DNA of 64,000 nucleotides from Branchiibius hedensis (GTDB lineage: Bacteria > Actinomycetota > Actinomycetes > Actinomycetales > Dermatophilaceae), in NCBI RefSeq assembly GCF_900108585.1, contig NZ_UESZ01000001.1, forward strand, positions 1,984,001 through 2,048,000, in the 5' to 3' direction. The translations under genes were made by a program, and so were the position numbers. The notes under the pieces are model-generated. The model did no database searches. It saw only the letters and a list, made by a program, of their open reading frames with translations, and was not told the origin of the DNA. Positions 17,059 through 25,695 of the stretch are shown here, in pieces. Within the stretch, counting starts at the first letter, position 1; each line of letters opens with the position of its first letter.

Positions 17059-18120
17059 TCAACGCACGTCCCAGCGAAAGACTCGGGACGCGACGAGGGC
17101 CAGCACCACCGCGAACGCCAGCATGACCAGGATGGGTACGACGATCGCGGACGGACCCTGCCCCCGCACCATCACATCGAGCATGCCCTCGTTGAGATAC
17201 CGCAACGGGAAGGCGTGGCTGATCGTGCGGATCCACTGCGGTGCCTGATCCAACGGGATGAAGGTGCCGGACAGGAACGCCATCGGCAGCACGATCAGGT
17301 TGGCCAGCCCGGAAGCGGACTCCTCGGTTTTCGCGAACGACCCGACCAGCAGCCCGATCGCGAGGAAGGCGAGGGTGCCGACCATGATCAGCGGGATGAT
17401 CAGGGGCCACCACCCGGTCAGCCTCAGTCCGAAGACCGCCACCGCAAGCCCGATGAAGATGGCTGCCTGACCCAGCGCCACCACGATCGCCACCCCCACC
17501 CGGGCCAGCACCACTGCCCAGGTGGGAATCGGCGCCAGCCGCAATCGGCGCAACATACCGCTCTTGCGCCAGGCCACCAGATTGATCGCGGCACCGAATG
17601 TGGCGCCCATGGCGATCGCCCAGCCCAGAATGCCGGGCGTGACGTACTGGATCGGTTTGAGCGAACTGTCCTCCACGGTCATGGTTTCCAGCCGGGTCGC
17701 TGGCGGTTTACCAGTCGCCGCGAGGTTGCTGGCGTTCACGAAGGATGACATCAGACCCTGCACCTGAGCGGCCTTCGTCTGACTCGCCGCCGAGTAGGTC
17801 AGGACCAGAGTGTCGCCGTCCTGCCAAACGGCGGCGTCCTTGTCTCCTGTGCGCACCTGCTGCTGTGCCGCGGTTCGGTCCGTGGCTTGAGTGACCTCCA
17901 GGGTGTCCTTCAGCGCAGCCCGCGTCTGACCGGTGGCGTGATCGAACAGACTCACCGGGCCGACCTGCACCACCGAGACCTTGCTCACCCCGTTCCCGGT
18001 GAACACACCGCCGAAGAGCACCAGGAAGATCAACGGGAACAGGATGGTCCAAAACAGCGTCATCCGGTCGCGGTAGAAGCCCTTGAACATCGCCGCGGAC
18101 AGCGAGCGCAGCGCGCTCAT
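17059..18120 (-). CDS. ABC-2 type transporter permease
   Basis: 353 aa. An N-terminal membrane helix (about 18-38) precedes an exported domain of about 140 residues and then five helices. The segment LIVLPMAFLSGTFIPLDQAP is typical of ABC-2 drug or lipid exporters (DrrB/NatB-like). It follows the ATPase gene with a 4-nt overlap, so the pair forms one exporter. The substrate is unknown. Confidence 0.88.
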   Translation of the reverse strand: MSALRSLSAAMFKGFYRDRMTLFWTILFPLIFLVLFGGVFTGNGVSKVSVVQVGPVSLFDHATGQTRAALKDTLEVTQATDRTAAQQQVRTGDKDAAVWQDGDTLVLTYSAASQTKAAQVQGLMSSFVNASNLAATGKPPATRLETMTVEDSSLKPIQYVTPGILGWAIAMGATFGAAINLVAWRKSGMLRRLRLAPIPTWAVVLARVGVAIVVALGQAAIFIGLAVAVFGLRLTGWWPLIIPLIMVGTLAFLAIGLLVGSFAKTEESASGLANLIVLPMAFLSGTFIPLDQAPQWIRTISHAFPLRYLNEGMLDVMVRGQGPSAIVVPILVMLAFAVVLALVASRVFRWDVR

Positions 18121-19019
18121 GCTCGGTACTCCCGGCCGGTGAGGTCCAAGAAGACGTCCTCGAGTGTCGCTCCGCGCACCCGAAGGCCGTCGAGCGCCTC
18201 GCGCTGTCCGAGGGCACCCAGCACGGTCGGTGCTTGGCGGGTGATCAACGTCAGTGTCGCCTCATCCGGCTGCACGGCATCGACTCCCGGCAACGCCTGC
18301 GCATCGGCCGCACTGATCGCGTCCGGCCGCAGGATGATGCGGGTCGGTGCGTCCAGGCCGGCCACCAACCGCGCCGGCGCATCCAGGGCCAGCAACCGGC
18401 CGTGGTCCACGATCGCCACCCGGTCGCACAACTGCTCGGCCTCTTCCATGGAGTGGGTGGTCAGCATCACCGTGCGTCCTTCGGCGTGCAACCCGAGAAG
18501 GAAGTCCCACAGATTGCGTCGGGCCTGCGGATCCAGCGCCGACGTCGGCTCGTCCAGGAAGACCACCTGCGGGTCGTGCACCAAGGCGCAGGCGATCGAC
18601 AGTCGCTGGGCCTGACCACCGGAGAGCTTCTCGACCGGCGCGTCTGCCTTGTCGACCAGCCCAACCTGCTCCAGCAACAGGTCCACCCGGTCCCGACCCA
18701 CCCCGTACAGCGCGGCGAACGTCGCCAATTGCTCACGGGCTGTAAGGCGTTCGAAGAACGCCGAAGACTGCATCTGAACCCCGATCCGCGCGCACAGCTG
18801 CGGATCGCGACGATAGGGGTCGTACCCGTCGATGCGAACACTCCCCGCGTCGGGCCTGCGCAACCCCTCGATGGTCTCCAGCATCGTGGTCTTGCCGGCG
18901 CCGTTGGGTCCCAGGAGGCCGAAGAACTCTCCGGCACCGACACCGAAGGTGACGTCGTCTACGGCCCGCAGGTCGCCGTACGTGACAGTGAGATGATCGA
19001 CCTCGATCTGGGCTCCCAT
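18117..19019 (-). CDS. ABC transporter ATP-binding protein, DrrA/CcmA type
   Basis: 300 aa. Walker A GLLGPNGAGKTTM (about 35-47), signature LSGGQAQRLSIA, Walker B VVFLDEPTSALD and the switch histidine in MLTTHSMEEAEQL are all intact. The C-terminal part of about 80 residues is the extension common in DrrA-type drug-resistance ATPases. It powers the downstream permease, with which it overlaps. Confidence 0.93.
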   Translation of the reverse strand: MGAQIEVDHLTVTYGDLRAVDDVTFGVGAGEFFGLLGPNGAGKTTMLETIEGLRRPDAGSVRIDGYDPYRRDPQLCARIGVQMQSSAFFERLTAREQLATFAALYGVGRDRVDLLLEQVGLVDKADAPVEKLSGGQAQRLSIACALVHDPQVVFLDEPTSALDPQARRNLWDFLLGLHAEGRTVMLTTHSMEEAEQLCDRVAIVDHGRLLALDAPARLVAGLDAPTRIILRPDAISAADAQALPGVDAVQPDEATLTLITRQAPTVLGALGQREALDGLRVRGATLEDVFLDLTGREYRA

Positions 19020-19071
19020 GCCGGACAGTCAATCAGCCGGTTGTCCGGCCCACCCGTGACGAATGTCAGGC

Positions 19072-20241
19072 TCACGCGGTGGCGGCCGCCAACTGGCCAC
19101 AGGCACCATCGATCTCGGAGCCTCGGGTGTCCCGGATCGTCGTCGGAATCCCATGTGCGCGTAGGCGTTCCACGAACTGCTGCTCCACACCCTTGCGCGA
19201 CGCGGTCCACTTCGAGCCGGGCGTGGGGTTCAGCGGGATCGGGTTGACGTGCACCCAGCCCTTGCCGCGCGCGGCCAGCTTCTCCCCCAACAGGCCTGCC
19301 CGCCACGCCTGGTCGTTGATGTCCTTGATCAGGGCGTACTCGATCGACACTCGCCGGCCGGTCGTCTCGAAGTACCGGTGCGCCGCGTCGAGCGCCTCAT
19401 CGACCTTCCAGCGGGTGTTGATCGGGACGAGTTCGTCACGCAGTTCGTCATCGGGAGCATGCAGCGACAGCGCCAAGGTGACCGGAATGCCCTCGGCAGC
19501 CAGTTTGTCGATCGCCGGCACCAGACCAACCGTCGACATCGTGATGCCGCGAGCGCTCATCCCCAGACCCTCCGGAGGCGGTGCGACCAAGCGCTTGATC
19601 GCGTTGATCGCCTGGCGGTAGTTGGCCAGCGCCTCCCCCATGCCCATGAAAACGACATTCGATACGCGTACGGCGCTGGCCTGGTCCTGCGCGTCGACGC
19701 CGGCGATCTGCCCCGACCGCAGCATCCGGACGCCGTAAACGACCTGCTCGACGATCTCCGCCGTGGTCAGGTTGCGGGTCAGACCCTCCTGGCCGGTAGC
19801 GCAGAACGGGCAGTTCATCCCGCACCCGGCCTGGCTGGAGATACACATCGTGACCCGGCCGGGGTAGCGCATCAGCACCGACTCCACCAAAGCGCCGTCG
19901 AAGAGCCGGAAGACCTGCTTGACCGTCTGACCCTGGTCGGCCTCCAGGGTTCGGATGCTGGTCAGCAGCGGCGGCAGCATCTGGTCGACCATCTGCTGGC
20001 GGGTGTCCGCCGGCAGGTCGGTCATCTGCGCGGGGTCGACGGTGCAATGCTCGAAGTAGTGCGTCGACAATTGCTTGGCCCGAAAGCCGGGGTAGCCCAA
20101 CTCCTTCATCGCGTCCACGCGCCCGGCCATCTCCAGATCGGCCAGATGCACCGGCGGTTTTCCCCGGCGCGGCGCGTTGAACGTCAGCTGCCCGGGGATG
20201 GGTCGACCGACCGTGGGCGTCGGCAAAGGAGTCTCGGACAC
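19072..20241 (-). CDS. rlmN: Dual-specificity 23S rRNA/tRNA methyltransferase RlmN
   Basis: 389-aa radical-SAM enzyme that methylates C2 of A2503 in 23S rRNA and A37 of some tRNAs. The iron-sulfur motif CGMNCPFC is present, and the second catalytic cysteine is in EIDGACGQL near the C-terminus. The SAM-contact loop reads GMGEALANY where GMGEPLANY is usual. GTG start with a -10 box six bases before it. It is the last gene of the pyrH-frr-cdsA-rlmN block and may also be transcribed from upstream, since only 19 bp separate it from cdsA. Confidence 0.95.
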   Translation of the reverse strand: MSETPLPTPTVGRPIPGQLTFNAPRRGKPPVHLADLEMAGRVDAMKELGYPGFRAKQLSTHYFEHCTVDPAQMTDLPADTRQQMVDQMLPPLLTSIRTLEADQGQTVKQVFRLFDGALVESVLMRYPGRVTMCISSQAGCGMNCPFCATGQEGLTRNLTTAEIVEQVVYGVRMLRSGQIAGVDAQDQASAVRVSNVVFMGMGEALANYRQAINAIKRLVAPPPEGLGMSARGITMSTVGLVPAIDKLAAEGIPVTLALSLHAPDDELRDELVPINTRWKVDEALDAAHRYFETTGRRVSIEYALIKDINDQAWRAGLLGEKLAARGKGWVHVNPIPLNPTPGSKWTASRKGVEQQFVERLRAHGIPTTIRDTRGSEIDGACGQLAAATA

Positions 20242-20247
20242 CCCTTG

Positions 20248-20253
20248 AGTCTA
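20248..20253 (-). promoter_or_regulatory. -10 box of a leaderless promoter
   Basis: TAGACT on the minus strand, six bases before the rlmN GTG, in the 19-bp gap after cdsA. Confidence 0.45.
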
Positions 20254-20260
20254 CGGACTG

Positions 20261-21160
20261 TCAGCTGGGGACCAGGACCGTGAGGATCGCCCACACCACC
20301 GGCACCGAGACCAGCAGGGAGTCCAGGCGGTCCATCAGCCCACCGTGCCCCGGGATCAGGTTGCTCATGTCCTTGACGCCGAGGTCGCGCTTGATGACCG
20401 ACTCACACAGATCACCGATGGTGGCGGTGACCACGACACACGCTCCGAGCAGGAGGCCGACCCACCAACGGCCGTGCAACAAGAGGGTCACCGTGAAGAC
20501 GCCACCGATCAGACAGGCGGTCGCGGAGCCGGCGAAGCCCTCCCACGACTTCTTGGGTGACACCGACGGTGCCATCGGATGCTTTCCGAAGACCACACCG
20601 ACGGCGTAGCCGCCGATATCGCTGCAGATGACCACCAGGATGAAGGTGGCGATCCGCAGGTCGCCGTCCTCCGGCTTCAGCAGCAGTGCCGCGAAGCCCA
20701 CCAACGCCGGCACGTACAACGTGATCAGCGCACCAACGGCCGCGTTCCGCTGCGCATTCGCGTGCGGGACGATCGACGCCTCGACGATCACGGCGACCAA
20801 CACCAGAACGATCGCGCTGGCGAACGCGTCCTTGCCCCACACGTAGGCGACGACCGGGATCAGCACACTCCCGGCGTACGTGCTGATCACCGGCGGCTGG
20901 AAGTCCCGGTGCGCCATCGCCCGGTGCAGTTCCCAGACAGCCACCGCGGAGGCCGCGCAGGCCACCGCGAGGAAGATCTCCTTGCGGGTGAACAGCGAGA
21001 TCAGCACCAGCAATCCCAGCCCGATGCCGACCCCGACCGCGGCGTAGAGGTTGCGACCGGCCCGTGGCGTGGGATTGGGCGCGGTCGGTGCAGCTGGTGA
21101 CGCCTCGGTCTGCTCGCGACGCCGACGACGCGTCGCCGGATCGCGATGCGGTTGGTTCAT
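20261..21160 (-). CDS. cdsA: Phosphatidate cytidylyltransferase
   Basis: 299 aa. Makes CDP-diacylglycerol from phosphatidate and CTP in the membrane. After a basic, Pro/Ala-rich cytoplasmic N-terminus of about 38 residues come eight or so hydrophobic helices. The CDP-alcohol signature region near the end (SVIKRDLGVKDMSNLIPGHG, then GLMDRLDS) is complete. Nine bases after frr in the conserved pyrH-frr-cdsA order. Confidence 0.95.
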   Translation of the reverse strand: MNQPHRDPATRRRRREQTEASPAAPTAPNPTPRAGRNLYAAVGVGIGLGLLVLISLFTRKEIFLAVACAASAVAVWELHRAMAHRDFQPPVISTYAGSVLIPVVAYVWGKDAFASAIVLVLVAVIVEASIVPHANAQRNAAVGALITLYVPALVGFAALLLKPEDGDLRIATFILVVICSDIGGYAVGVVFGKHPMAPSVSPKKSWEGFAGSATACLIGGVFTVTLLLHGRWWVGLLLGACVVVTATIGDLCESVIKRDLGVKDMSNLIPGHGGLMDRLDSLLVSVPVVWAILTVLVPS

Positions 21161-21169
21161 GGCCGCGGG

Positions 21170-21736
21170 TCAGACCTCGAGGAGTTCGGATTCCTTGCCC
21201 TTGAGCAGGTCATCGACGACGTCCACGTACTTCTTGGTGGTCGACTCCAGCTCCTTCTCGCCGCGAGTGCCTTCGTCCTCGCCGATGTCGCCGTCCTTGA
21301 CCAGCTTGTCGATCTCTTCCTTGGCCTTGCGACGAATGTTGCGGATCGCGATCTTGGCGTCCTCACCCTTGGCCCGGGCCAACTTGATGTAGTCGCGCCG
21401 ACGGTCCTCGGTCAGGCTGGGCAGGATCACCCGGATGATGTTGCCGTCGTTGCTCGGGTTGACGCCGAGGTCGGACTCACGCAGCGACTTCTCGATCGCC
21501 GCCATGGCCGACTTGTCGAACGGCTGGATCAGCACGGTGCGCGCTTCGGGCGTCTGGAAGGAGGCCAGCTGCTGCAACGGGGTCGGCGCACCGTAGTAGT
21601 CGACAGTCAGCTTGTTGAACATTGCGGCGCTCGCCCGCCCGGTCCGGATGGCCGAGAAGTCCTCCTTGGCGACCTCGACCGCCTTGTCCATCTTCTCTTC
21701 GGCCTCAAGCAGGCTCTCGTCGACGCTGTCGCTCAT
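21170..21736 (-). CDS. frr: Ribosome recycling factor
   Basis: 188 aa. Works with EF-G to split post-termination ribosomes. It shows the conserved RTGRASAAMFNKLTVDYYGA, ESDLGVNPSNDGNIIRV and LPSLTEDRRRDYIKLAR segments. The ATG is preceded by AAGGAG at about ten bases. It lies 60 bp downstream of pyrH, the usual partner. Confidence 0.97.
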   Translation of the reverse strand: MSDSVDESLLEAEEKMDKAVEVAKEDFSAIRTGRASAAMFNKLTVDYYGAPTPLQQLASFQTPEARTVLIQPFDKSAMAAIEKSLRESDLGVNPSNDGNIIRVILPSLTEDRRRDYIKLARAKGEDAKIAIRNIRRKAKEEIDKLVKDGDIGEDEGTRGEKELESTTKKYVDVVDDLLKGKESELLEV

Positions 21737-21796
21737 GGGACTGATACTCCTTGGTTATACGTTCTGGTGCCACCGGCGGCCGGATCGTTGGCGGAC

Positions 21797-22528
21797 TCAG
21801 TCCGCGGTGACCAACGTTCCGATCTTCTCACCCCGCAGGGCGCGGGTGATGTTGCCCTCGCCGTCCATGCTGAACACCCGCATCGTCAGCTTGTTGTCCA
21901 TGCACAGGCTGAACGCGGCGGCGTCGACCACTCGCAGGTTGCGAGTGAGCGCCTCGTCGTAGGTCAGGGTGTCCAGTTTGGTCGCGGCCGGGTCGAGCTT
22001 CGGGTCGGCGGTGTAGATGCCGTCGACCCCGTTTTTGGCGTAGAGCACCGCGTCGCACTTGATTTCCAGGGCCCGTTGGGCGCTGACGGTGTCGGTGGAG
22101 AAGAACGGCATCCCGGCGCCGGCACCGAAGATCACGACGCGGCCCTTCTCCATGTGCCGGATCGCCCGGCGCGGAATATACGGCTCGGCGACCTGCCCCA
22201 TCGTGATCGCAGTCTGCACCCGGGTGTCGACGCCTTCTTTTTCCAGAAAGTCCTGCAGCGCAAGACAGTTCATGACGGTGCCCAACATGCCCATGTAGTC
22301 GGCCCGAGCCCGGTCCATCCCCTTGGTCTGCAGTTCGGCACCTCGAAAGAAGTTGCCGCCGCCGATCACGATGCCCACCTGCACGCCGCTGCGGACGGCT
22401 TCGGCGATCTGCGCGGCGATCTGTCGGACCACCTCCGGGTCCAAGCCGACCGTGCCACCGCCGAACACCTCGCCGGAGAGTTTGAGAAGAACCCGGTTGT
22501 ACGGCGTTGAAACGGTCTGCTCGGTCAC
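21797..22528 (-). CDS. pyrH: UMP kinase
   Basis: 243 aa. Phosphorylates UMP to UDP. It has [25 protein letters not shown] and the AYVCN-equivalent and DKL-type regions of bacterial UMP kinase (ATLY-like [14 protein letters not shown]). The GTG at 22528 is chosen because GGGAGG lies six bases before it and the conserved N-terminus starts there; the frame is open to 22603. In most actinobacteria it sits close to tsf; here a sugar-transport locus and an insertion sequence separate them. Confidence 0.95.
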   Translation of the reverse strand: MTEQTVSTPYNRVLLKLSGEVFGGGTVGLDPEVVRQIAAQIAEAVRSGVQVGIVIGGGNFFRGAELQTKGMDRARADYMGMLGTVMNCLALQDFLEKEGVDTRVQTAITMGQVAEPYIPRRAIRHMEKGRVVIFGAGAGMPFFSTDTVSAQRALEIKCDAVLYAKNGVDGIYTADPKLDPAATKLDTLTYDEALTRNLRVVDAAAFSLCMDNKLTMRVFSMDGEGNITRALRGEKIGTLVTAD

Positions 22529-22603
22529 GGTGCCTCCCAGCGGGGTGATGCGCGGTCGCGCAATCTTTCCATAGGTCGGCCCGCGGTGGCTTCCTCGGGG
22601 CAC

Positions 22604-23659
22604 TCAGCCCGGTCTCGCCGTACTCCCCCGCTCGATCAACCGGATCTCGCTGGTGTGGATCAGCGAGGGATCCTGACGTCGCCCGCGCAGAGCGGGCAAC
22701 AGGATCTCCGCCGCGGCCAGTCCCTGACCCACGACATCCTGCCGGACGGTGCTGACGTCCAGCACGTCCGAGAACGGATGGTCATCGATTCCGACGACCG
22801 ACAGATCCGAGGGCACCTGCACGCCTAGGCGGCGCGCAGCGTTCATCACCCCGAAGGCCATCTCGTCCGAACCGACCACCAGCGCGGTCGGCCGCTGCGC
22901 TCGGGTGAGCAGGGTCGTCGCATCACGGAAGGCGTCGTCCATGGTCCAGTCCGAGCCAAGGACCCACGCGGAACGCACAGAGATCCCGTGCTCGGTCAGC
23001 ACCTCGGAGAATGCCTCGAACCGATGGGCGGGGGTCGTCAGTCCGGCCGATTGCGGAGGTACTCGACCGACGTACCCGATCCGTGTGTGCCCCAGGGCAA
23101 CCACGTGTTCGGTCGCCAGGCGGGCGGCAGCGGCATCGTCGATGCGGACCAACGGTCGCCCGGGCACCCGGGTCCCGACGGATACCAGAGGGATTCCGAG
23201 TCGATCGATCAGTGCCGTCTCGGCGCCGGTGACCGCGATGTTGACCGTGATGATGCCGTCCAGGCGCTTGGCCAACATGTCCGAGGTCAGCGGCAGACGC
23301 TTCTCGTGCTGACCCTGTTGCTCGAGGTCCAGGAGCATCACCTGGTAGCCCTCGGCGCGCACCCGCCGCGCAATCGACGAGAGCACGGTCGCAAAGAACC
23401 ACCGATCCCCGAAGGGCACCGCGACCCCGATGACGCCGGTCCGGCCGGAGGCGAGCGAACTGGCCGAGGGCGAGGCCACGTAGTGCAGTTCGTCCGCGGC
23501 GGCGAAAACCCGCTCCCGGGTGGTCTCGTTGACCCGGTCCAGACCGCGCAGCGCCCGCGAGACCGTGGCCACCGACACCCCCGCCGCGGCTGCGACGTCG
23601 TGGATGGTCGCGTGGCCTCGAGACCGGCCGGCGCTGCTGCGACTGGCGTTGGGATCCAT
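22604..23659 (-). CDS. LacI family transcriptional regulator of the adjacent sugar importer
   Basis: 351 aa. Helix-turn-helix ATIHDVAAAAGVSVATVSRAL near residues 16-36, hinge region ASPSASSLASGRTG, and a periplasmic-binding-protein-like effector domain to the C-terminus. The ATG overlaps the stop of the upstream permease gene by one base (TGATG). It is thus the last gene of the transporter operon and would autoregulate through the operon promoter. The two palindromes at 27181 and 27225 are its likely operators. Confidence 0.9.
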   Translation of the reverse strand: MDPNASRSSAGRSRGHATIHDVAAAAGVSVATVSRALRGLDRVNETTRERVFAAADELHYVASPSASSLASGRTGVIGVAVPFGDRWFFATVLSSIARRVRAEGYQVMLLDLEQQGQHEKRLPLTSDMLAKRLDGIITVNIAVTGAETALIDRLGIPLVSVGTRVPGRPLVRIDDAAAARLATEHVVALGHTRIGYVGRVPPQSAGLTTPAHRFEAFSEVLTEHGISVRSAWVLGSDWTMDDAFRDATTLLTRAQRPTALVVGSDEMAFGVMNAARRLGVQVPSDLSVVGIDDHPFSDVLDVSTVRQDVVGQGLAAAEILLPALRGRRQDPSLIHTSEIRLIERGSTARPG

Positions 23660-24591
23660 CAGCCCTTGGTACCACCGGCGAGCAGACCGCGGACGAAGTA
23701 GCGCTGCAGTGCGAGGAAGACGACAACCGGGATGATGATCGAGATGAAGGCACCTGCGCTCACCAAGTACCACTGACTACCCCAGTTGCCCTGCAACTGG
23801 TTCAGGGCCATGGTCAACGGTGCGTTCTCCGGCGCACCGCCCAGCATCGTCAATGCCACCAGCAGGTCGTTCCAGACCCACAGGAACTGGAAGATGCCGA
23901 ACGCTGCGAGAGCCGGCACGATCAGCGGTAGCACGACCTGGAAGAAGATCCGCACGTGCCCCGCACCATCGACGCGGGCCGCCTCCAGGAGCGAACCGGG
24001 GATCTCCTTCATGAAGTTGTGCAGCAGGTAGACCGCAAGCGGTAGCGCGAACGCCGTGTGCGAGAGCCACAGCGACCAGTAGGTACCGCCCAGGCCAACG
24101 TCCTGGAACATCAGGGTCAGCGGCACCAGGGCGATCTGCAGCGGAACGATCTGCAGCGCAAAGACGCCCACGAACAGCCAGTCCCGGAACGGGAACTTGA
24201 TCCAGGCGAACGCGTACGCGGCCAGCGATGCCAGCAACAGGGGTAGGAGCACCGAGGGGATGACGATGACGATCGAGTTGATGAAGAAGTTCGACAACGC
24301 ATTCGTCGGGTTGCCGGCACCGTTCAGCGCCTGCTTGTAGTTGTCCAGCGTGAACGGCCCGAACAGACCGTGCCACCAACCGGTGTTGTTGATGTCGCTC
24401 TGGTTGCGGAAGGAGGTGACGAACAGGCCGATGGTCGGGATCGTCCACAGGATCGCCATGACGATCGCGACGACCGATGCCCACGGCGAACTGACCGCTT
24501 TGGCCGCATCGCCGACCGCGGACTTGCGCCCGAACCGGGAGCCTTTCGAGCCCTCGGGAAGCTGGGCGGGGATGGGGGTGACGTTGGTCAT
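23659..24591 (-). CDS. Carbohydrate ABC transporter permease (MalG/AglG type)
   Basis: 310 aa. Second inner-membrane subunit of a CUT1 sugar importer, with six helices. The EAA loop that contacts the ATPase reads SLLEAARVDGAGHVRIFFQV near residues 200-219. The long N-terminal cytoplasmic segment precedes the first helix (SSPWASVVAIVMAILW). Start and stop both overlap neighbours by one base. No ATPase gene is present, so a shared MsiK-like ATPase is likely. Confidence 0.92.
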   Translation of the reverse strand: MTNVTPIPAQLPEGSKGSRFGRKSAVGDAAKAVSSPWASVVAIVMAILWTIPTIGLFVTSFRNQSDINNTGWWHGLFGPFTLDNYKQALNGAGNPTNALSNFFINSIVIVIPSVLLPLLLASLAAYAFAWIKFPFRDWLFVGVFALQIVPLQIALVPLTLMFQDVGLGGTYWSLWLSHTAFALPLAVYLLHNFMKEIPGSLLEAARVDGAGHVRIFFQVVLPLIVPALAAFGIFQFLWVWNDLLVALTMLGGAPENAPLTMALNQLQGNWGSQWYLVSAGAFISIIIPVVVFLALQRYFVRGLLAGGTKG

Positions 24592-25604
24592 CAGGCGTCC
24601 TTCCGCATCTGACGGACGTTGAAGATGATGATCGGCAACACCAGGACGAAGATCAGGATGGCCAGGACGGCGCCGAGCCCGGGTTGCTGGGTGACGAAGG
24701 TGCGGCGGTAGAACTCGTTGGCCAGCACTGAGTCCCCGCCGGTGCCACCGTCGTTGGCCTGCACGATGTCGAAGGCTTTCAACGTCGCGATGGCGATCGT
24801 GGTGGTGACCAGGATGACGGCGGAGCGGATGCTCGGCAGCGTCACGTAGCGGAACATCTTGAAGCCACCGACGCCGTCGAGTTTCGCCGCTTCGACGATC
24901 TCGTCGGGAATCGCCTTGATCGCGGCCGACAGCACGGTCATCGCGAAGCCCGCCTGGATCCAGATCATGATGACGATCAGGAAGAGCGTGTTCCAGGGGA
25001 CGGCGTTCAAGAAGTCGAACGGGTTCAGGCCGACACCGGTCAGGATGGCATTGAGTACACCGATCTGGGTGCCACCGGGATCACCGTTGAAGGCGTAAAC
25101 GAACTTCCAGATCAGCGTGGCACCGACCATGGAGATCGCCATCGGCAGGAAGATCAGTGACTTCGCGAAAGCCTCGCCGCGGGCCCGGTCGATCAGCACT
25201 GCGTACAGCAGGCCGAGTCCGGTTGCGATGGTGGGCACGAGGATGACCCACAGCGCGGTGTTGCGGAACACCTCACCAAGACCTGGGGTGGTGAAGAGCT
25301 TCTGGAAGTTACGCAGGCCGACGTACGGCGCGTAGCCGATGCTCGTGTCGATGAACTGACCGCCGTAGAACGCCCGGCGCACCGTGAGGATCGCCGGGTA
25401 GATCAGACCGACGACCAGCAGGACGATGGTCGGTCCGACGAAAGCTGCGGCCTGGACCTTCTCACCGAGGCGACCCTTGAACAAGGCTGCGATCAAAAGG
25501 ATCCCGACGAAGACGGCGGCGAACACGAGGATGCCGACGACCATCAGGGTGAGTTTGCCGCCGGTGGTGGTGGGGCCGGCCGCAACAAGGGATACGGGGT
25601 TCAC
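24591..25604 (-). CDS. Carbohydrate ABC transporter permease (MalF/AglF type)
   Basis: 337 aa. First CUT1 permease, with two N-terminal helices before the core of six. EAA loop: EIVEAAKLDGVGGFKMFRYV. Sequence style is closest to alpha-glucoside (Agl/Thu) permeases, which is a weak substrate hint. It is separated from the binding-protein gene by 91 bp containing a strong hairpin, and overlaps the next permease by one base. Confidence 0.92.
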   Translation of the reverse strand: MNPVSLVAAGPTTTGGKLTLMVVGILVFAAVFVGILLIAALFKGRLGEKVQAAAFVGPTIVLLVVGLIYPAILTVRRAFYGGQFIDTSIGYAPYVGLRNFQKLFTTPGLGEVFRNTALWVILVPTIATGLGLLYAVLIDRARGEAFAKSLIFLPMAISMVGATLIWKFVYAFNGDPGGTQIGVLNAILTGVGLNPFDFLNAVPWNTLFLIVIMIWIQAGFAMTVLSAAIKAIPDEIVEAAKLDGVGGFKMFRYVTLPSIRSAVILVTTTIAIATLKAFDIVQANDGGTGGDSVLANEFYRRTFVTQQPGLGAVLAILIFVLVLPIIIFNVRQMRKDA

Positions 25605-25623
25605 GTCGTTCCTTCCGATGTGA

Positions 25624-25661
25624 ACCGGGTGGGCGAAGACGATGGTCTTCGCCCACCCGGT
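25624..25661 (-). repeat. Strong intercistronic hairpin between binding-protein and permease genes
   Basis: A perfect 17-bp stem (25624-25640 with 25645-25661) and a GATG loop lie between the binding-protein stop and the permease start. There is no T-tract after it. It may block 3' decay or partially terminate transcription, so that the binding protein exceeds the permeases. Confidence 0.7.
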
Positions 25662-25695
25662 CTTGATCAGTGATCCGGTGCGCTGTGCGCAGGGA

